A DNA stretch of 64,000 bases, from contig JBBELK010000165.1 of NCBI GenBank assembly GCA_037783545.1, positions 1,240,001-1,304,000 of the forward strand, given 5' to 3'. Below, one piece after another: positions 10,832-22,620 of this stretch; within the stretch, counting starts at the first letter, position 1; each line of letters opens with the position of its first letter. The notes beneath the pieces are model-generated. The model was given only the letters and a program-made list of their open reading frames with translations, was not told where the DNA came from and did no database searches. A program made the translations under genes and the position numbers. The stretch comes from Henricia sp. BOLD:AAB3569. Taxonomy: Eukaryota; Echinodermata; Asteroidea; Spinulosida; Echinasteridae.

Positions 10832-11595
10832 CAGCCGGACTCCGAGGTGATTGTAGCCTTTATTTAAGGCGTCCGTGGCGAGGTTTATTCTGTGCACGGT
10901 TTTGCTTGAGGAAAGACTAACATTCATACTGCAGATCAGATTGTTCGCCACGAACGCCTTTACCAAAGCGTATTGGTCACTTTGGTGACCTTCGTGCTGA
11001 ATAATTCAACACACCGGAGGTGGTGAATTATTCATAAATTGTAACCAACCAGCGGCGGGGAGCTTTTGGAATTATCCATAGCATTCACGGAAAAAGCGAA
11101 AGTTATTATTCGTACCACGAAAACAAAATACAAGAAACATATGATTAGTCAAAGTTCTATAGAGTATCCAAATAAATTGATTAACCATTTTTAAGGTTAT
11201 AAACTCGCTAACAATGCTTTTCGTGTGGCAAACAAAAAAACCGCGCTACACACGTACGTACGTAGTATTACGTAGGCCTTGTACTAGCAGTTTTGTGCCT
11301 GAGAAAAAATAAACCAGGTGATGACTGCAGATTAGACTCTACAGCTATCTTTATTTTAAAAATCGGCTCTTAATAACACCATTTTACTTGTTAAAAGTCT
11401 TTATTCGACTGAAATAACCGGACCAAAAATACTGCGCCCGGACTCGATCACACCGTCTACAAACACTTGGTCGGACCGTATCACCTGAAAATTTCCAGTA
11501 CTATCCAATCCGGGCGGACCCAAATCAACCCGGACTGGATCTCCTACGACACCGGCAACCGCCAGTATACATGTTGTTATGCGCTCCTAAAAATA

Positions 11596-11869
11596 AATGC
11601 ATGACGTATTGCTTAGTGCTATTTTAAACACCACATTTATAGCCGGTCCTCACATTCAGTCGTTGTATGTGGAATATGTGGAGCGGGAACCAGTCTACAC
11701 GTAGGCTAATTTGTTTGGCCAAAATGTTATACGACACGAGGTCACGTCTTTTTCTAGTAAACTAACGTAAAAACAAATTTTTGCTCCACATATTCCACAT
11801 ACAACGACTGAATATGAGGACCGGCTACTGTGGTGTTTAAAATATCACTAAGCATTACGTCATGCATTT
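11596..11869. mobile_element. Foldback MITE, ATGTGGAATATGTGGAGC family
   Basis: AAATGCATGACGT and CAGTCGTTGTATGTGGAATA in the left arm pair with the right arm (about 100 bp per arm). Single arms of the family recur at 13553-13690, 23040-23180, 54395-54520 and 63536-63661, next to GGAGCGGGAACCAGTCTA. Confidence 0.75.
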
Positions 11870-12017
11870 CCTTTAATTTTCAAAAGAGTGTATAACCATT
11901 TGAAAAGGGTCTTTCCATATTTGGCCAATAAAGCACATGCCCAATATAGCATCAAAATTCAAATTCAATCATTGTCATGTCTGCATCATCATAAAATAAA
12001 CACTTGGCGTATTAAAT

Positions 12018-12955
12018 GGCCCGGTCACACATAGACGACGCACGGGGGACGCACGGCCCGCGTATTAAAAAATTGCAATTTTGGCCAGTGCGTTGTCGTT
12101 CGCTATAGTATGCGTCATTATGCGTTACTCGTTCGTCGAGCGCGTTGGACCAACGTTATGCATTCGACGTCATTCGCTGTGTGCGTCAGGATTTTTTGTG
12201 CATGCACAAAAATGTGCTCGGAGCTCGACGCATGAATGTACACGTCAAAAGAACGCCAGACACGCGCAGAGCCCGCTAGACCAACGCCAGACATACGCGG
12301 AGCGCACGCTGTGTATTCGTTGTAAGTTCGGCGGCTGAGGTCTAGCGAACGCCTAGTGCACACCTAGCGCACACCTAGCGTGCTTTAAACGCATGCCCAG
12401 CGAACATGCGGCGAATACGAGCGTGCTGAACGGGTCTCTAACGCACCCAACGTTCTTCTTGCGTGTTCCTAGCGTATACCTGGCGTGTACGTATAGCGTG
12501 TACGTAGCGTGTAGTCATAGGGTAAATAAGCGGGTCCCGCACCACCTCCTCATCACTTCTCCTCCGACCCTCATGAGTGATGACAGAGGTTCCTACTGAT
12601 CGTGTCTAGAAGAACCATCTCAGAAGAACCATCTCAGAAGATGAAATACGATCACGTGACCGCTGCCGTTCGCGGGCTGTGCGTTGAGCGCGCGGTGCAT
12701 GCGCTGGCCATTCGTCCCACACGCTAGCAACACGTGATGTATTCGTTGGGACACGTGCGCTCTGTATACGGTCTGTATGCGCTTTGTATGCGCCCAGTAT
12801 ACGCGCAGCGCATCAGCAACACGCTAGTATGCATTCGGTGTCAGCTCGCTAGCCTCTCCCAAATCCTGACAAAAGTTGGGCGCACAACGACGCACTGATC
12901 ATTTTTGCTGAATTTTCAGTGCGCGGGCCGTGCGTCGTCTATGTGTGACCGGGCC
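12018..12955. mobile_element. TIR element, GGCCCGGTCACACATAGACG family, copy 1
   Basis: The ends are inverted repeats of GGCCCGGTCACACATAGACG extending imperfectly for about 35 bp. The interior is dense in CGTA/GCGC words (for example repeated GTACGTAGCGTGTA) and has no transposase. It is closely similar to 21274-22235. No clean target duplication remains here. Confidence 0.8.
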
Positions 12956-13010
12956 TTTACACTGACGAATCGGTACCCGACGATTAAAGATAACGTCCGA
13001 ACGACTGGAC

Positions 13011-13356
13011 GCGATATTTTTTTCCGTACCACATATTCGCTATGGGGCTTCATCGAGGCGTTTGATTGGTGCATTGTAAATGAATATTCATATTTTCTAT
13101 ATAGCGCCTTCAAGAGTTATTAAATAAAGTCTAGTGGTTAAGACGTTGTGCTATCAATCGAGAGATTGCAGGTTCGAATCTCCTTAGAGTCGTATTACTT
13201 TTTTCCACTATTAATTGAGGAAATAGTGTGGTACTATGGTGTGGGGTTATGTTGAGGTAGTTAATCAACGAAACACATCAGTATGCAACATATGCATGGG
13301 GGTTAAACCAATCAGAAGCAATGTTCGCTAAACAGCGGTACGGAAAAAAATATCGC
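13011..13356 (+). mobile_element. tRNA-bearing TIR element, copy 2
   Basis: A 346-bp element with ends GCGATATTTTTTTCCGTACC / GGTACGGAAAAAAATATCGC, flanked by the 9-bp direct repeat CGACTGGAC. Inside, GTCTAGTGGTTAAGAC (D-arm/A box) and GGTTCGAATCTCC (B box) lie at tRNA-like spacing (about 13134-13186). Confidence 0.85.
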
Positions 13357-14449
13357 CGACTGGACGTGCATTCGGGTAACTTCGGGAACCTTCAGAAAAA
13401 GGAGGAATTCCTCCTGTTTCAATATGGCGGACCAACATGTATACTGGCGGTGATCCGGTCCGGACCTTTAAAATCAGTTTAGTCTAGAAAAAAATTGGTC
13501 CGGGTACCAGACTATAAGCAACCCACAATATTCCGCGCGTCTGTATACTAGACTGGTTCCCGCTCCACATATTTCACACACAACGACTGAATATGAGGAC
13601 CGGCTACCGTGGTGTTTAGAATAGCACTAACATTACGTCATGCATTTATTTTTAGTAGTGCATAACCGTTAATTTTCAAAGCGCGGCGTGAGTGTACAAC
13701 AATTTTAAAAGGATTATTCCATATTTGGCAAATAAAAAAATAAAATATTAACCGTAAAATATTACACATGCCCATTATCAAAAATCTAATTCAAACCTTG
13801 TCTGCATCATCGTAAATAAACACGCGGCGAAACACTGACAAATCGTACACGGCGATTAACGATAACGTCCGCGTAATTCCTCCTGTTTCGATATGGCTGA
13901 CTGGCGGTTGCAGTCTAGTGATCGAATGTTTTGGAACTAATATACTAATCAGCCAGATAAATGCAAATTTTCAGTTTAATCAAAATTTCAAAATTTCTTT
14001 TGTGATTAAGTTGTCATCAAAAAGTTCACATAAAGCTCATTATGCATGACTGCATAAAGCTTCTGTGTGCTGAAAGTTCCCGTCCTCGGTTTGACTGCTT
14101 TTTAAAATCAATACGTGGGGAACACTTTTGCATATATTGTGCTGCTAGGCTCAGTATACGTTTTAATTGGGTCACACGCACGCACAAGTCGATTGCGAGG
14201 AGTCGTGAGCTCCATAGGGTGGTTGTAAAAAAAAGTGAAATCGAGCCCGGATATTATTAAGAATAGACAGCTGAAGTGTGAGGCCGTCGGAAAAAGTACT
14301 ATTGCAAAAGCACAGGGACACGGTTAAGTGATTTTTAGTGTAGGTCACTCCAGAGGAAGTGACCCATACATATATATTGACGTTAGTGGCACATAGGGCC
14401 GGTCAATAGAACATGCACACTTGGAGGTTGCCGATTATAAACGGGTAAA

Positions 14450-14548
14450 ATGGCGCCGAAAAAGACAGTACTGATTACGGGTTGTTCGTCTGGTATCGGC
14501 CTTGCCACGGCCGTACTACTCGCCAAAGAGAAGCAGCACGATTTCAAG
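14450..14548 (+). CDS. RDH8-like: SDR copy 1, exon 1
   Basis: The ATG in the context AAAATGGCG opens MAPKKTVLITGCSSGIGLAT. The exon has 33 codons and ends before GTACCG, phase 0. It holds the Rossmann glycine motif. The 30 bp before the ATG resemble those before copy 2, so the proximal promoter or 5' UTR was duplicated with the gene. Confidence 0.93.
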
Positions 14549-17500
14549 GTACCGGCAAAATTGGTTTATATTGCATTTTATAGGTCCTAAAGCGACCGTC
14601 ACGTTGTACGGCTTTTGATTAATAAAGTGCTCGTAATAGACACGCTGCGTGATAGATTTGCATAAATCCTAGAGTCCCGCCCTCGTGCTATAGGCCTACT
14701 ATGGCGCTCGATCGCGTACGAGTGAGTCTAGCACCAGACTATCTGGCAAATCGGGCCGTTTCCAGGTGGTGCAAGCTGGTACATGAGTCTTTCCACGGCA
14801 AAGGGAGCATTTTGGTAACACAGACCATATTTTCCAGAAAATACCTTTGTCTGGTTTAACAAATAAAATCAATAAGTTTCAGTTGTTCTGAAGAGATAAC
14901 TTAGGCCTAAAAAGGGTTACAAATAGTGTGACAACATGCCTTTCTGAAAACCCTGTGTACAAATTTATAATATACGCTCGTAACCGGGATGGCCTAAAAT
15001 GTAACACAAGGGTCCATCCCGGTTACGAGCGTATAATGGAAATTTGTACACAGGGTTTTTAGAAGGTATGTTGTCACACTATTTGTAACCTCTTTTGGGC
15101 CTAAGTTATCTCTTCATAACAACTTAAACGTATTTCTTTTATTCTGAGACCAGACAAAGTTATTCCTCGGAAATATGGTCTGTGTTGCCAAAATGCCCTC
15201 TGTACTGTGGAAAGACCCACATATAGTAACCGGCGCGAAAGTATGTGCGGTACCTGGAATACCTCGCACATTACTGTATACATTTTTATTCCGGACTATC
15301 CAAAATTACATGTTGAAATAAACATGTTAAACATGTACTCATCGTGAATTTTCGTCAAAAATAACGAAATAGAACGTGTTTGTTAAACTTAAAATCGATG
15401 TCAACTTTGAAAACTGGAACGATTCCAAACTGCAATGACATATGTGACTGGTTTGAAGTTGCCGATCAATATGTTCAATCAACATGGTCCAGCTTAAAAA
15501 TACAGCCCGATTTGCCAGGTATAGCATGGTGCGTTTTTGTTGTGGCATCGTTAAACTCGCAAATATAATGGCAGAAACCAGTGGTTACTGGTTTGATCAA
15601 ACCTTTTATGCCTTTTTTTATATTTGCTCCATCCCTTTGGATTGAATAAAAAGCCAGAGTACAGTTGCCATTTCTGGTTCGTCAAGACGTCAACGCAAAG
15701 TGCCACGCATCTGTGCGGAATTTAAATGTCATTTCAAAATAGATTGTATATTGCTTTTTATAGGCGTTTCCAAATCCTTTATATTATACAAATAACGAAT
15801 GTTTCGCCTCGTTGAATTGAACATTCCATTTTTCACCTCGTGAAAATAATCCTCCAATTGCACGAATTAAAACATTTATTTGTTTTATATTCTGTCGGTC
15901 GCCGCAACGTCACTGGAGTGAAAACCAACTAATTGTGCCCATGGTTACAAGCGAAGGAACAAGGCCGTTGCCTACGCAACATGTACACGTATCTAAGCAT
16001 GGACGAATTTGTTTTCACTCCAGTCACGGTGTTATGCCCGTATACAAAGGCATAGGACACCGGGTCACAAATAAGGTGCCAGGATGTGCGACCGACAGAT
16101 TAACGCCCAAGTATAGATCCGAGTTTATTTTGATGTTGGCGGCATCAGAATTGTTCAAAAGCTCAGGTATTTCATCATCCGCCAAAAATACAAAACCCAT
16201 CATGTTGCTTGTGAGTTGCAAAACGTTTTTGTGTCAGGGGTCGTCACATTTGACACGCATACAATTGGCGCATCCAGCAATAAAACACAAAAAAAGTATG
16301 GAACAAAATTGCACGGCAAATGGAACAAAACTGCACGGTTAGTGACGTAGCATTAAATGGATTAAATATTGAACGACACGTGACCTGCTATCCGTCGTCC
16401 AATCAGATGATAAGGATCTACTTGGGTGTTCTATAAACTGGTTTTAATTCTACCGCAGGTGTACGCCACTATGAGAAACCTGGCGTCAAAGAGTACGCTG
16501 GTAACCGAGGCCAGAGACACACTGGACAAGACACTCTTCATCCGGGAACTTGACGTTACCAAGGAGGCTACAATCAAAGCGGTTGTGGATGAGATTCTAC
16601 GTGAAAATGGGAGAATTGACGTACTTGGTAAGGAATATTTCGCTGTTGTCACACGGGATCATCTGCAGGTTGAAATAATTCATATGCAGCACGATATGTG
16701 ACACAGCGCCGCACAGTGGGCCAGAATGAAACGAAAGTGTGCCAACATTAAATATTTGTTTGTTTTAGTGGAAAGTGGAGTTCTGAGGGTTTTGAAATCC
16801 GTAGAATACAATGCAGATAATTGTATTAGTCGCCCCCTATGGAGAGAACCCTAGCTTCGCCGCTGATGTGACAAAGGTAGTCCCTATCATTGTTCCCTAT
16901 TGTGTCTCAAGCATTCAAGGAATTTAAGTTTTTAGGGGGGGAGGGGGAGGGGGTGTTGTTGTTGCGTTAACAAAAGGGAAGAGTTATTGAGGAATAGGGG
17001 CGTTAGGGGGAAGTCCCTTTGCCACATTCGTCCTGGATATACATTAATTGGCCCACTGGAGGCCTTCCACTTTAAATTTGTTAAAAATGTGTCAGAAAAA
17101 TGTCATTCTTTCCACGTAAGACACAAACTATAGTTTTCAAGTTGCTAAGTGTTTTGCTTGCCACAGGGCCGTATAAGTCCTAGTTAATCCAGTCAAATCA
17201 GCCCATCAGAACTCTGCTATCGTCAGTCGGATGGCCGACTCAATAAATCAACTGGCCCCTGTTTTATATCGAGGCTTCTGATTGGATCCAAATTTCCGCC
17301 GGGACAATTCGTGACGCTGGTGTCAATGTCCCGAAGGGCTCGGCTAAAGGAGGGGCTCGGCTAAAGAAGCGGCTCGCTTCGCGCTGGAACCCTTGTTTGT
17401 GAGTTGTTTCTGAAAATGATGTTTTATAATTTGAGAGTGACACGCTATCTGTAACTTTTTAAACGTTCCAGTTAATAGCGCAGGCTACGGGGGTGTGGAT

Positions 17501-20500
17501 GCCATCGACCAACAACCGTTGGAATGGTGCCAAGATATGATGGAAACCAACTACTGGGGCGTGGTGAGAGCTATAAGAGCTGTGTTGCCAGCGATGAAGA
17601 AACAGAAATCGGGAAGGATTATTAATGTGAGCAGCATGGCTGCAGTAACAGGTTGGGAAATGATCATAACCCTTTTTTTTTAATCAGGGAATTCGCTTGC
17701 GCAAAGTGACCACACATAGCAGTGTGTTTATATGCTGCACCTGTACATATTCTTAGGTTTCACTTGGCTTGACAACCGGTTGCTATCCGCCATTCAACAC
17801 TGATAATTTTGCCATCAACCCTGAAAAACAAGTCTCAACATTTTTTAAAACTTGCCAACAAAAGCACGGTATGCCAGTTTTAAACAGTCTATCAACATTT
17901 AAAAGTCATGCCAACCTTTTTTTTCTTGCGCAACATTTGCGAAAATATGCGTCAACATTAAATTATCAGTGTTGAATTTTGTTTCGCTTTGGCGTGCCAT
18001 AGTATGGACACAGTAATGGCGGATAACAACCGTTGTCAAGCCAAGTGAAACCCAAGAATAGACCGCTATAAAGTTGATTGTGTTTTGCCAAGGTATATCC
18101 ACCAAAACCAGTAAACTGTTCCCCCGTGTTTTATCAATGAACGTGTCAGATTACCAGCGAATGTTTTTGACCCAATTACCATAACAACTGGTTTCACACT
18201 TTAGGCGTATTCTAATTCTTTATAGTCTTGGAATAAGCAAAAGGTTAAATCTGTCATAATGAAAGATGTGCTCATCCATAGTCTATTTGCGCGATTTGCA
18301 GGACTGCCGAAGAATGTGTAAAATTTAGGCACAATGATATGGAAATGTCGATATACATGTAGGCCTAACTACAGTTTACTTTCGATAATTTTCTTCGTTT
18401 GTGTTTACATAAATATCGCAGGTTCACGATTTCATGCAACTTACGTCTCCAGTAAATGTGCAGTTGAGGGCTTTTCCGAATCGATTGCTCCCATTTTGCG
18501 AGATGGATATAACATAAGGTAAACATAAGTCAGTTCTCTACAAAAAAACAAAACAAATGATGATAAGGTAATAAACCGAATACATTATGCGTTCTGACCC
18601 TCGATGCAAAGACGGGGGTTGGAACACGCAATTAGTCTAACAGATTTCGGTGATAATTAAGTTAGGTTTTAAATAATTTATCCAGAGGACACATGGCTGA
18701 ACAAAAATGGTACTGTGTAAATGAGTTCATCTGCACTACTTCACGTATGGACTAGAACTCGCACTCGCCATAGGGGAGAATCTGCGGAATTATGTACATG
18801 TAGAAAAGCGTTCCAAAATAGTAGGTGGCTTAGTTTGTAATGCGCTGAACCCCGAGATTGTAATTTGTTTCCTTTGCTTATTTTAAAATTCCTTTTAAAA
18901 AGGACACAGCAGGCTCTTTAAGACACATTCTGCCCAAAATTGTGTGCGTCAATACGCGCAAGGGACTGACGGAAGATACGGCAAGATGAACCGCACAAGC
19001 ATTGCTCGAAATTGCGTCGTTTGGCTGCTATAGACCCCATTCACGCGGAAGGTTGGTTCGACCGTATCCCCTCAATGAGTAATATAGCTTGTAAATTGAA
19101 GATTGGAAAGGTGCTAGACTGTTTATGCGTTGCAATCCTCGTTTTGACAACAAGATTTGGAACGCACAGACAGTTGGAACTATTCCAATAATTTGCATTC
19201 TACATAGTTAAGGGGACACCAGCCGTCCTTCCGCGTGAATATGGTATGTGTCTAAATCATGACAGTCCCACGTACAGTTAAAGTCAGAATTAAAGTATAA
19301 ATACAACTGCATGCAATTAACCAAGTGTTAAAACTGGTGTGCTTACACCAGATTTGTAACAGTCTTTACTAAATTCTTGATTTTGAGGAATTCCTCACGT
19401 GCATGCAGTACTTAAAACATAGCTTGTACACCTTGCAATGGTTCGGGTAGTCCTGTTTACCATTTTGGGTGATGATGGTAGTGGTGTACATGTATTTATA
19501 CTTCTGACTTCAACTGTATATGTACTCCTGACGGAGCATGCACCCGATGTACATGTACATGTCAGCTTATGTCTGGTACGCTGCCGCCTCATATGTAACT
19601 TGTTTGCGTAGCGCGCGGTACTAGCGGCTTAATGGCCCAGTGTAGCATTTGCAATGACCCCAAAAAGTAATCGACGAGTTTACAGGGGAAAAGTTCTGAA
19701 AGTAAAGATTGAATTAATAGCAACTATCCAATGAAAGGTTTTCGCTCAAAATGATATAATTTTACCAGAAAAAAAAAAAATCAGAACGAAAACAAAGGCT
19801 TTTTCGCTCAAAGCGAAAAAGCCAATAATCCGTAAAGATTAAATTATTTAGATCGTTTGCAAACGATTTACTTATTTTTGGTTCGCATCTACGCGGTCTA
19901 AAATGCATGGGCGCTGTGTACTCCGCGTACGTGTTCCAACGCGATGCCTTTTTATGGATCGCGCGCACACGCAGTATATGATGTGTGCCACAGAGTGCAT
20001 GACGCAAGCCACATAGTACCCGATCAACTGTGAACGAATATTTGAAACACCCCGCCAAGACCAAGAAGACGCATATGGATTTTCATGGTTTTTTTAAACG
20101 TGGTACATTTGAAAAAGCTGAATTTTTTTTCGGATGAGTTTTTTTATGTCTTTCTTTTGATTTATAATGGTTTTATTTGCATAATCGCTCAAAAACAGGT
20201 CATCTACAGGGCCTTTAAGACAGCTTTCCTTACAGCGCATGTCTCAACAGCCTTGGTATATGCAAGGGCGATTTACTGTTTTTGTAACAAGGTTATACGT
20301 ATAGTCTGGCATCTTTCCAGTCAGCAGTAAACATATACATGTAGATATTTTATTCAAGAACATGCATGCTTCACAATATCTTCCGTATCAATATGAAAGT
20401 ACATGTATATTATCGGTAGACCGCCGGTCATTGTCTCTATAGCTCTGCTGAATTTTTTAATTAATCCTTTTATCCTCAGGGTCAGCATCGTAGAACCCGG

Positions 20501-20792
20501 CCCAGTTCTAACTCAAATGGTAAAGAAGGCCAGGGCTGCAGCACCAGAGGAAACGGCTAAAGATTTTGACCCAATCTTAAAGGATATCTATCTTCGAGGT
20601 ATCGCGGAGTCTCAAAAAAGATTGGCACAACTGACGCAAAACGCAGACGAAATAGCTAAACTCCATCTGGATATCATACTGAGTGAGAACCCGCACCTGC
20701 GGTACCAGACCAGTGAGATGATGGTGAAACGCGCTGCAATGAAATTCAAGGACCCAACAACAGACGCCCTGCTTGACGCCCTTAAGGGATAA
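14450..20792 (+). CDS. RDH8-like: RDH8/HSD17B1-like short-chain dehydrogenase, copy 1
   Basis: Five exons (14450-14548, 16459-16627, 17472-17651, 18422-18518, 20480-20792) encode 285 residues; junction phases are 0, 1, 1, 2. The fold is a classical SDR: cofactor motif TGCSSGIG (10-17), NSAG (91-94) in place of NNAG, catalytic Asn116, Ser144, Tyr157 and Lys161 (YVSSK), and VEPGPV (186-191). The exon-1 start, VYATMRN, VEPGPV and a C-terminal LRYQTSE resemble RDH8 and HSD17B1, cytosolic or membrane-associated oxidoreductases that interconvert retinol/retinal or oestradiol/oestrone with NADP(H). The substrate here is inferred only from the family. There is no signal peptide and no clear membrane segment. 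The NNAG Asn that supports the central sheet is changed to Ser, which may alter but need not abolish activity. It is the first of three tandem paralogues. Introns are full of MITEs. Confidence 0.93.
14787..15216. mobile_element. Large foldback MITE (430-bp palindrome)
   Basis: Both halves pair almost end to end: GTCTTTCCAC at the edges, then GCATTTTGG, AACACAGACCATATTT, AAAGGGTTACAAATAG, and CTCGTAACCGGGATGG around the centre near 15000. It interrupts a dispersed repeat in intron 1 of SDR copy 1. No coding capacity. Confidence 0.85.
15909..16027. repeat. Short inverted repeat
   Basis: GTCACTGGAGTGAAAAC pairs with GTTTTCACTCCAGTCAC about 85 bp away. Intron 1 of SDR copy 1. Possibly a small MITE. 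Confidence 0.6.
16459..16627 (+). CDS. RDH8-like: SDR copy 1, exon 2
   Basis: It runs from acceptor TACCGCAG to donor GTAAGG, phase 0 to 1. It encodes VYATMRNLASKSTLVTEARD to GRIDVL, with the Arg39 region that usually selects NADP and the LDVT turn that contacts adenine. It differs from copy 2 at only two bases. Confidence 0.95.
17472..17651 (+). CDS. RDH8-like: SDR copy 1, exon 3
   Basis: It encodes NSAGYGGVDAIDQQPLEWCQ, then TNYWG with the catalytic Asn, and RIINVSSMAAVTG with the catalytic Ser. The acceptor is CGTTCCAG, the donor GTTGGG, phase 1 to 1. NSAG instead of NNAG is the notable change. Confidence 0.94.
17750..18060. mobile_element. TIR MITE, TTTCACTTGGCTTGACAACC family, copy 1
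   Basis: The ends TTTCACTTGGCTTGACAACC and TATCCGCCATT pair with AATGGCGGATA and GCCAAGTGAAACCC. Relatives lie at 24938-25190 and 25258-25601. Intron 3 of SDR copy 1. Confidence 0.78.
18422..18518 (+). CDS. RDH8-like: SDR copy 1, exon 4 (catalytic Tyr/Lys)
   Basis: It encodes GSRFHATYVSSKCAVEGFSE to NIR, containing YxxxK. The acceptor is ATCGCAG, the donor GTAAAC, phase 1 to 2. Confidence 0.94.
19275..19516. mobile_element. Tc1/mariner-type MITE, copy 1
   Basis: The 242-bp element has inverted ends of the CAGTTGAAGTCAGAAGTATA type (one end reads CAGTTAAAG) and TA on both sides. These ends resemble those of vertebrate Tc1 elements of the Sleeping Beauty group, which begin CAGTTGAAGTC. Intron 4 of SDR copy 1; the corresponding site in intron 4 of copy 2 (34526) is empty. 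Confidence 0.85.
20480..20792 (+). CDS. RDH8-like: SDR copy 1, exon 5 (terminal)
   Basis: It encodes VSIVEPGPVLTQMVKKARAA through LRYQTSEMMVKRAAMKF to LDALKG and TAA. The acceptor is TATCCTCAG. The segment LRGIAESQKRLAQLTQ corresponds to the lid and substrate-side helices, and it is the part that differs most among the copies. Confidence 0.95.
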
Positions 20793-21273
20793 AAATGGGA
20801 GTTCCGTAATTTAGGTTACGTAAAAAGGATAGATGATTTGACGATACTTGGTTCTCAACAAAATATTCTCAACAAAATAGATAATATGGAGTTTAATGTT
20901 TGTCACGGTGCGGCCATCTTTGTCTTGTTCCCCATAGTATCCACAGTACGTGTCAACCATGCACGCGAGGTTCATTTAAACACTGGAATACAACAGAAAA
21001 ACTCATACCGTATATGGTCCGTATTTCCCTTGCATTCCCGTGTTTACATGAACTTGGTTCCAAGTCCGAGATCGTGTTTGTTTTGTGAATGTAGGGACTG
21101 GGAAGTAGTCTATTTCGGTCTCCCCTATGCGACACGTGACCGCGAGGTCATATTTTCCGCTTGAGATTGCTTCCCGATCCTATAATTACGATACATTATA
21201 TATTTTAAAAAAATAACAGCGTGACAGTGCCACGTGACCACGGGCAGGTTTCTGCCCGTCATGACTACTCTAA

Positions 21274-22235
21274 TGGCCCGGTCACACATAGACGACGCAC
21301 GGGAGACGCACGGCCCGCGCATTGAAAATTTGCAATTTTGGCCAGTGCGTTGTCGTTCGCTAGGTGTGCGTCATTATGCGTTACTCGTTCGTCGAGCGCG
21401 TTGGACCAACGTTATGCATTCGACGTCATTCGCTGTGTGCGTCGGGATTTGTTGTGCATGCACAAAAATGTGCGCGGAGCTCGACGGATGAATGTACACG
21501 TCAAAAGGACGCCAGACACGCGCAGAGCGCACTAGACCAACGCCAGACATACGCGGAGCGCACGCTGTGTATTCGTTGTAAGTTCGGCGGCCGAGATCTA
21601 GCGAAGGCCGAGATCTAGCGAACGCCTAGTGCACACCTAGCGTGCTTCAAACGCATGCCCAGCGAACGTGCGGCGAATATGAGCGTGCTGAACGGGTCTC
21701 TAACGCACCCAACGTTCTTCTTGCGTGTTCCTATCGTGTACGTAGCGTGTACGTAGCGTGTAGCCATAGGGTAAATAAGCGGGTCCCGCACCACCTCCTC
21801 ATTACTTCTCCTCCGACCCTCATGGATGATGACAGAGGTTCCTACTGATCGTGTCTAGAAGAACCAACTCAGAAGATGAAATACGATCTACGAGCCGACG
21901 CTTTTTATAGGCACAGTCACGTGACCGCTGCCGTTCGAGGGCTTTGCGTTGAGCGCGCGGTGCATGCGCTGGCCATTCGTCCCAAACGCTAGCAACACGT
22001 GATGCATTCGTTGGGGTTTTTGACATGTGCGCTCTGTATACGGTCTGTATGCGCTTTTAATGCGCCCAGTATACGCGCAGCGCGTCAGCAATACGCTATG
22101 CATTCGGTGTCAGCTCGCGAGCCTCTCCCAAATCCTGACAAAAGTTGGGCGCACAACGACGCACTGATCCTATTTTCCATGTTTTGCTGAATTTTCAGTG
22201 CGCGAGCCGTGCGTCGTCTATGTGTGACCGAGCCA
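21274..22235. mobile_element. TIR element, GGCCCGGTCACACATAGACG family, copy 2
   Basis: The inverted ends begin TGGCCCGG and are flanked by TAA on both sides (21271-21273, 22236-22238), which suggests a PIF/Harbinger-type MITE. Same orientation and interior as 12018-12955. It lies between SDR copies 1 and 2. Confidence 0.82.
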
Positions 22236-22261
22236 TAATATAAAGGCTAGACTGAATTTAA

Positions 22262-22620
22262 AGGAGCGTGACCAGAGTTTCTGGAAAATAGTTTTCGATG
22301 TAACTTACCAATATTATCAAGTAACTCCCATACACACCTCCCATGTCCCAAAAACCCGAAAACATTCGCGATTTCCAGTAACAAATTGAACAAAACTATC
22401 GAGTCGGCTTTCAGTGGATAAACGTTGATACTGGAAAATTAGTTTACAAATAATCGGTGGATTTTCGACGATATCCTCGGAAATATGCGGCCTAGAAGCG
22501 CGGGAGTTTCAGTTTCGTAATCAGAAAAATATAACGGATGTTATGATATAAAAATCTCATGACCCATAAGGTAAGTCCCGGGGAGTTATGGGTAAAAAAA
22601 AGTGATCTGGTCACACTCCT
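22262..22620. mobile_element. TTAA-flanked MITE, copy 1
   Basis: A 359-bp element with inverted ends AGGAGYGTGACCAGA and TTAA at both edges (22258-22261, 22621-22624), the target used by piggyBac-like transposases. No coding capacity. The reverse-oriented relative is at 45204-45569. Confidence 0.82.

Larger units (their letters stand above)
10460..13520. repeat. About 3-kb region with inverted flanking segments
   Basis: GGTTCCCGGACCAA and TTTTAAGGTCCGG near 10470-10515 recur inverted at 13455-13515. Both sides also carry a tRNA-bearing TIR element in opposite orientation, so the whole region can fold back. It could be one composite element or two insertions in inverted copies of an older repeat. 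Confidence 0.5.

Noticed and set aside
13134-13186. Possible functional tRNA gene
   Set aside because: The D arm and B box are clear but the anticodon and acceptor stems do not pair, and the sequence recurs inside a transposon family.
15935-16342. 135-codon plus-strand open frame and overlapping minus-strand frame (16221-16024)
   Set aside because: The plus frame has no motif. The minus frame (DDEIPELLNNSDAANIKINS) looks protein-like but I cannot name a family, and there is no supporting splice or neighbour structure.
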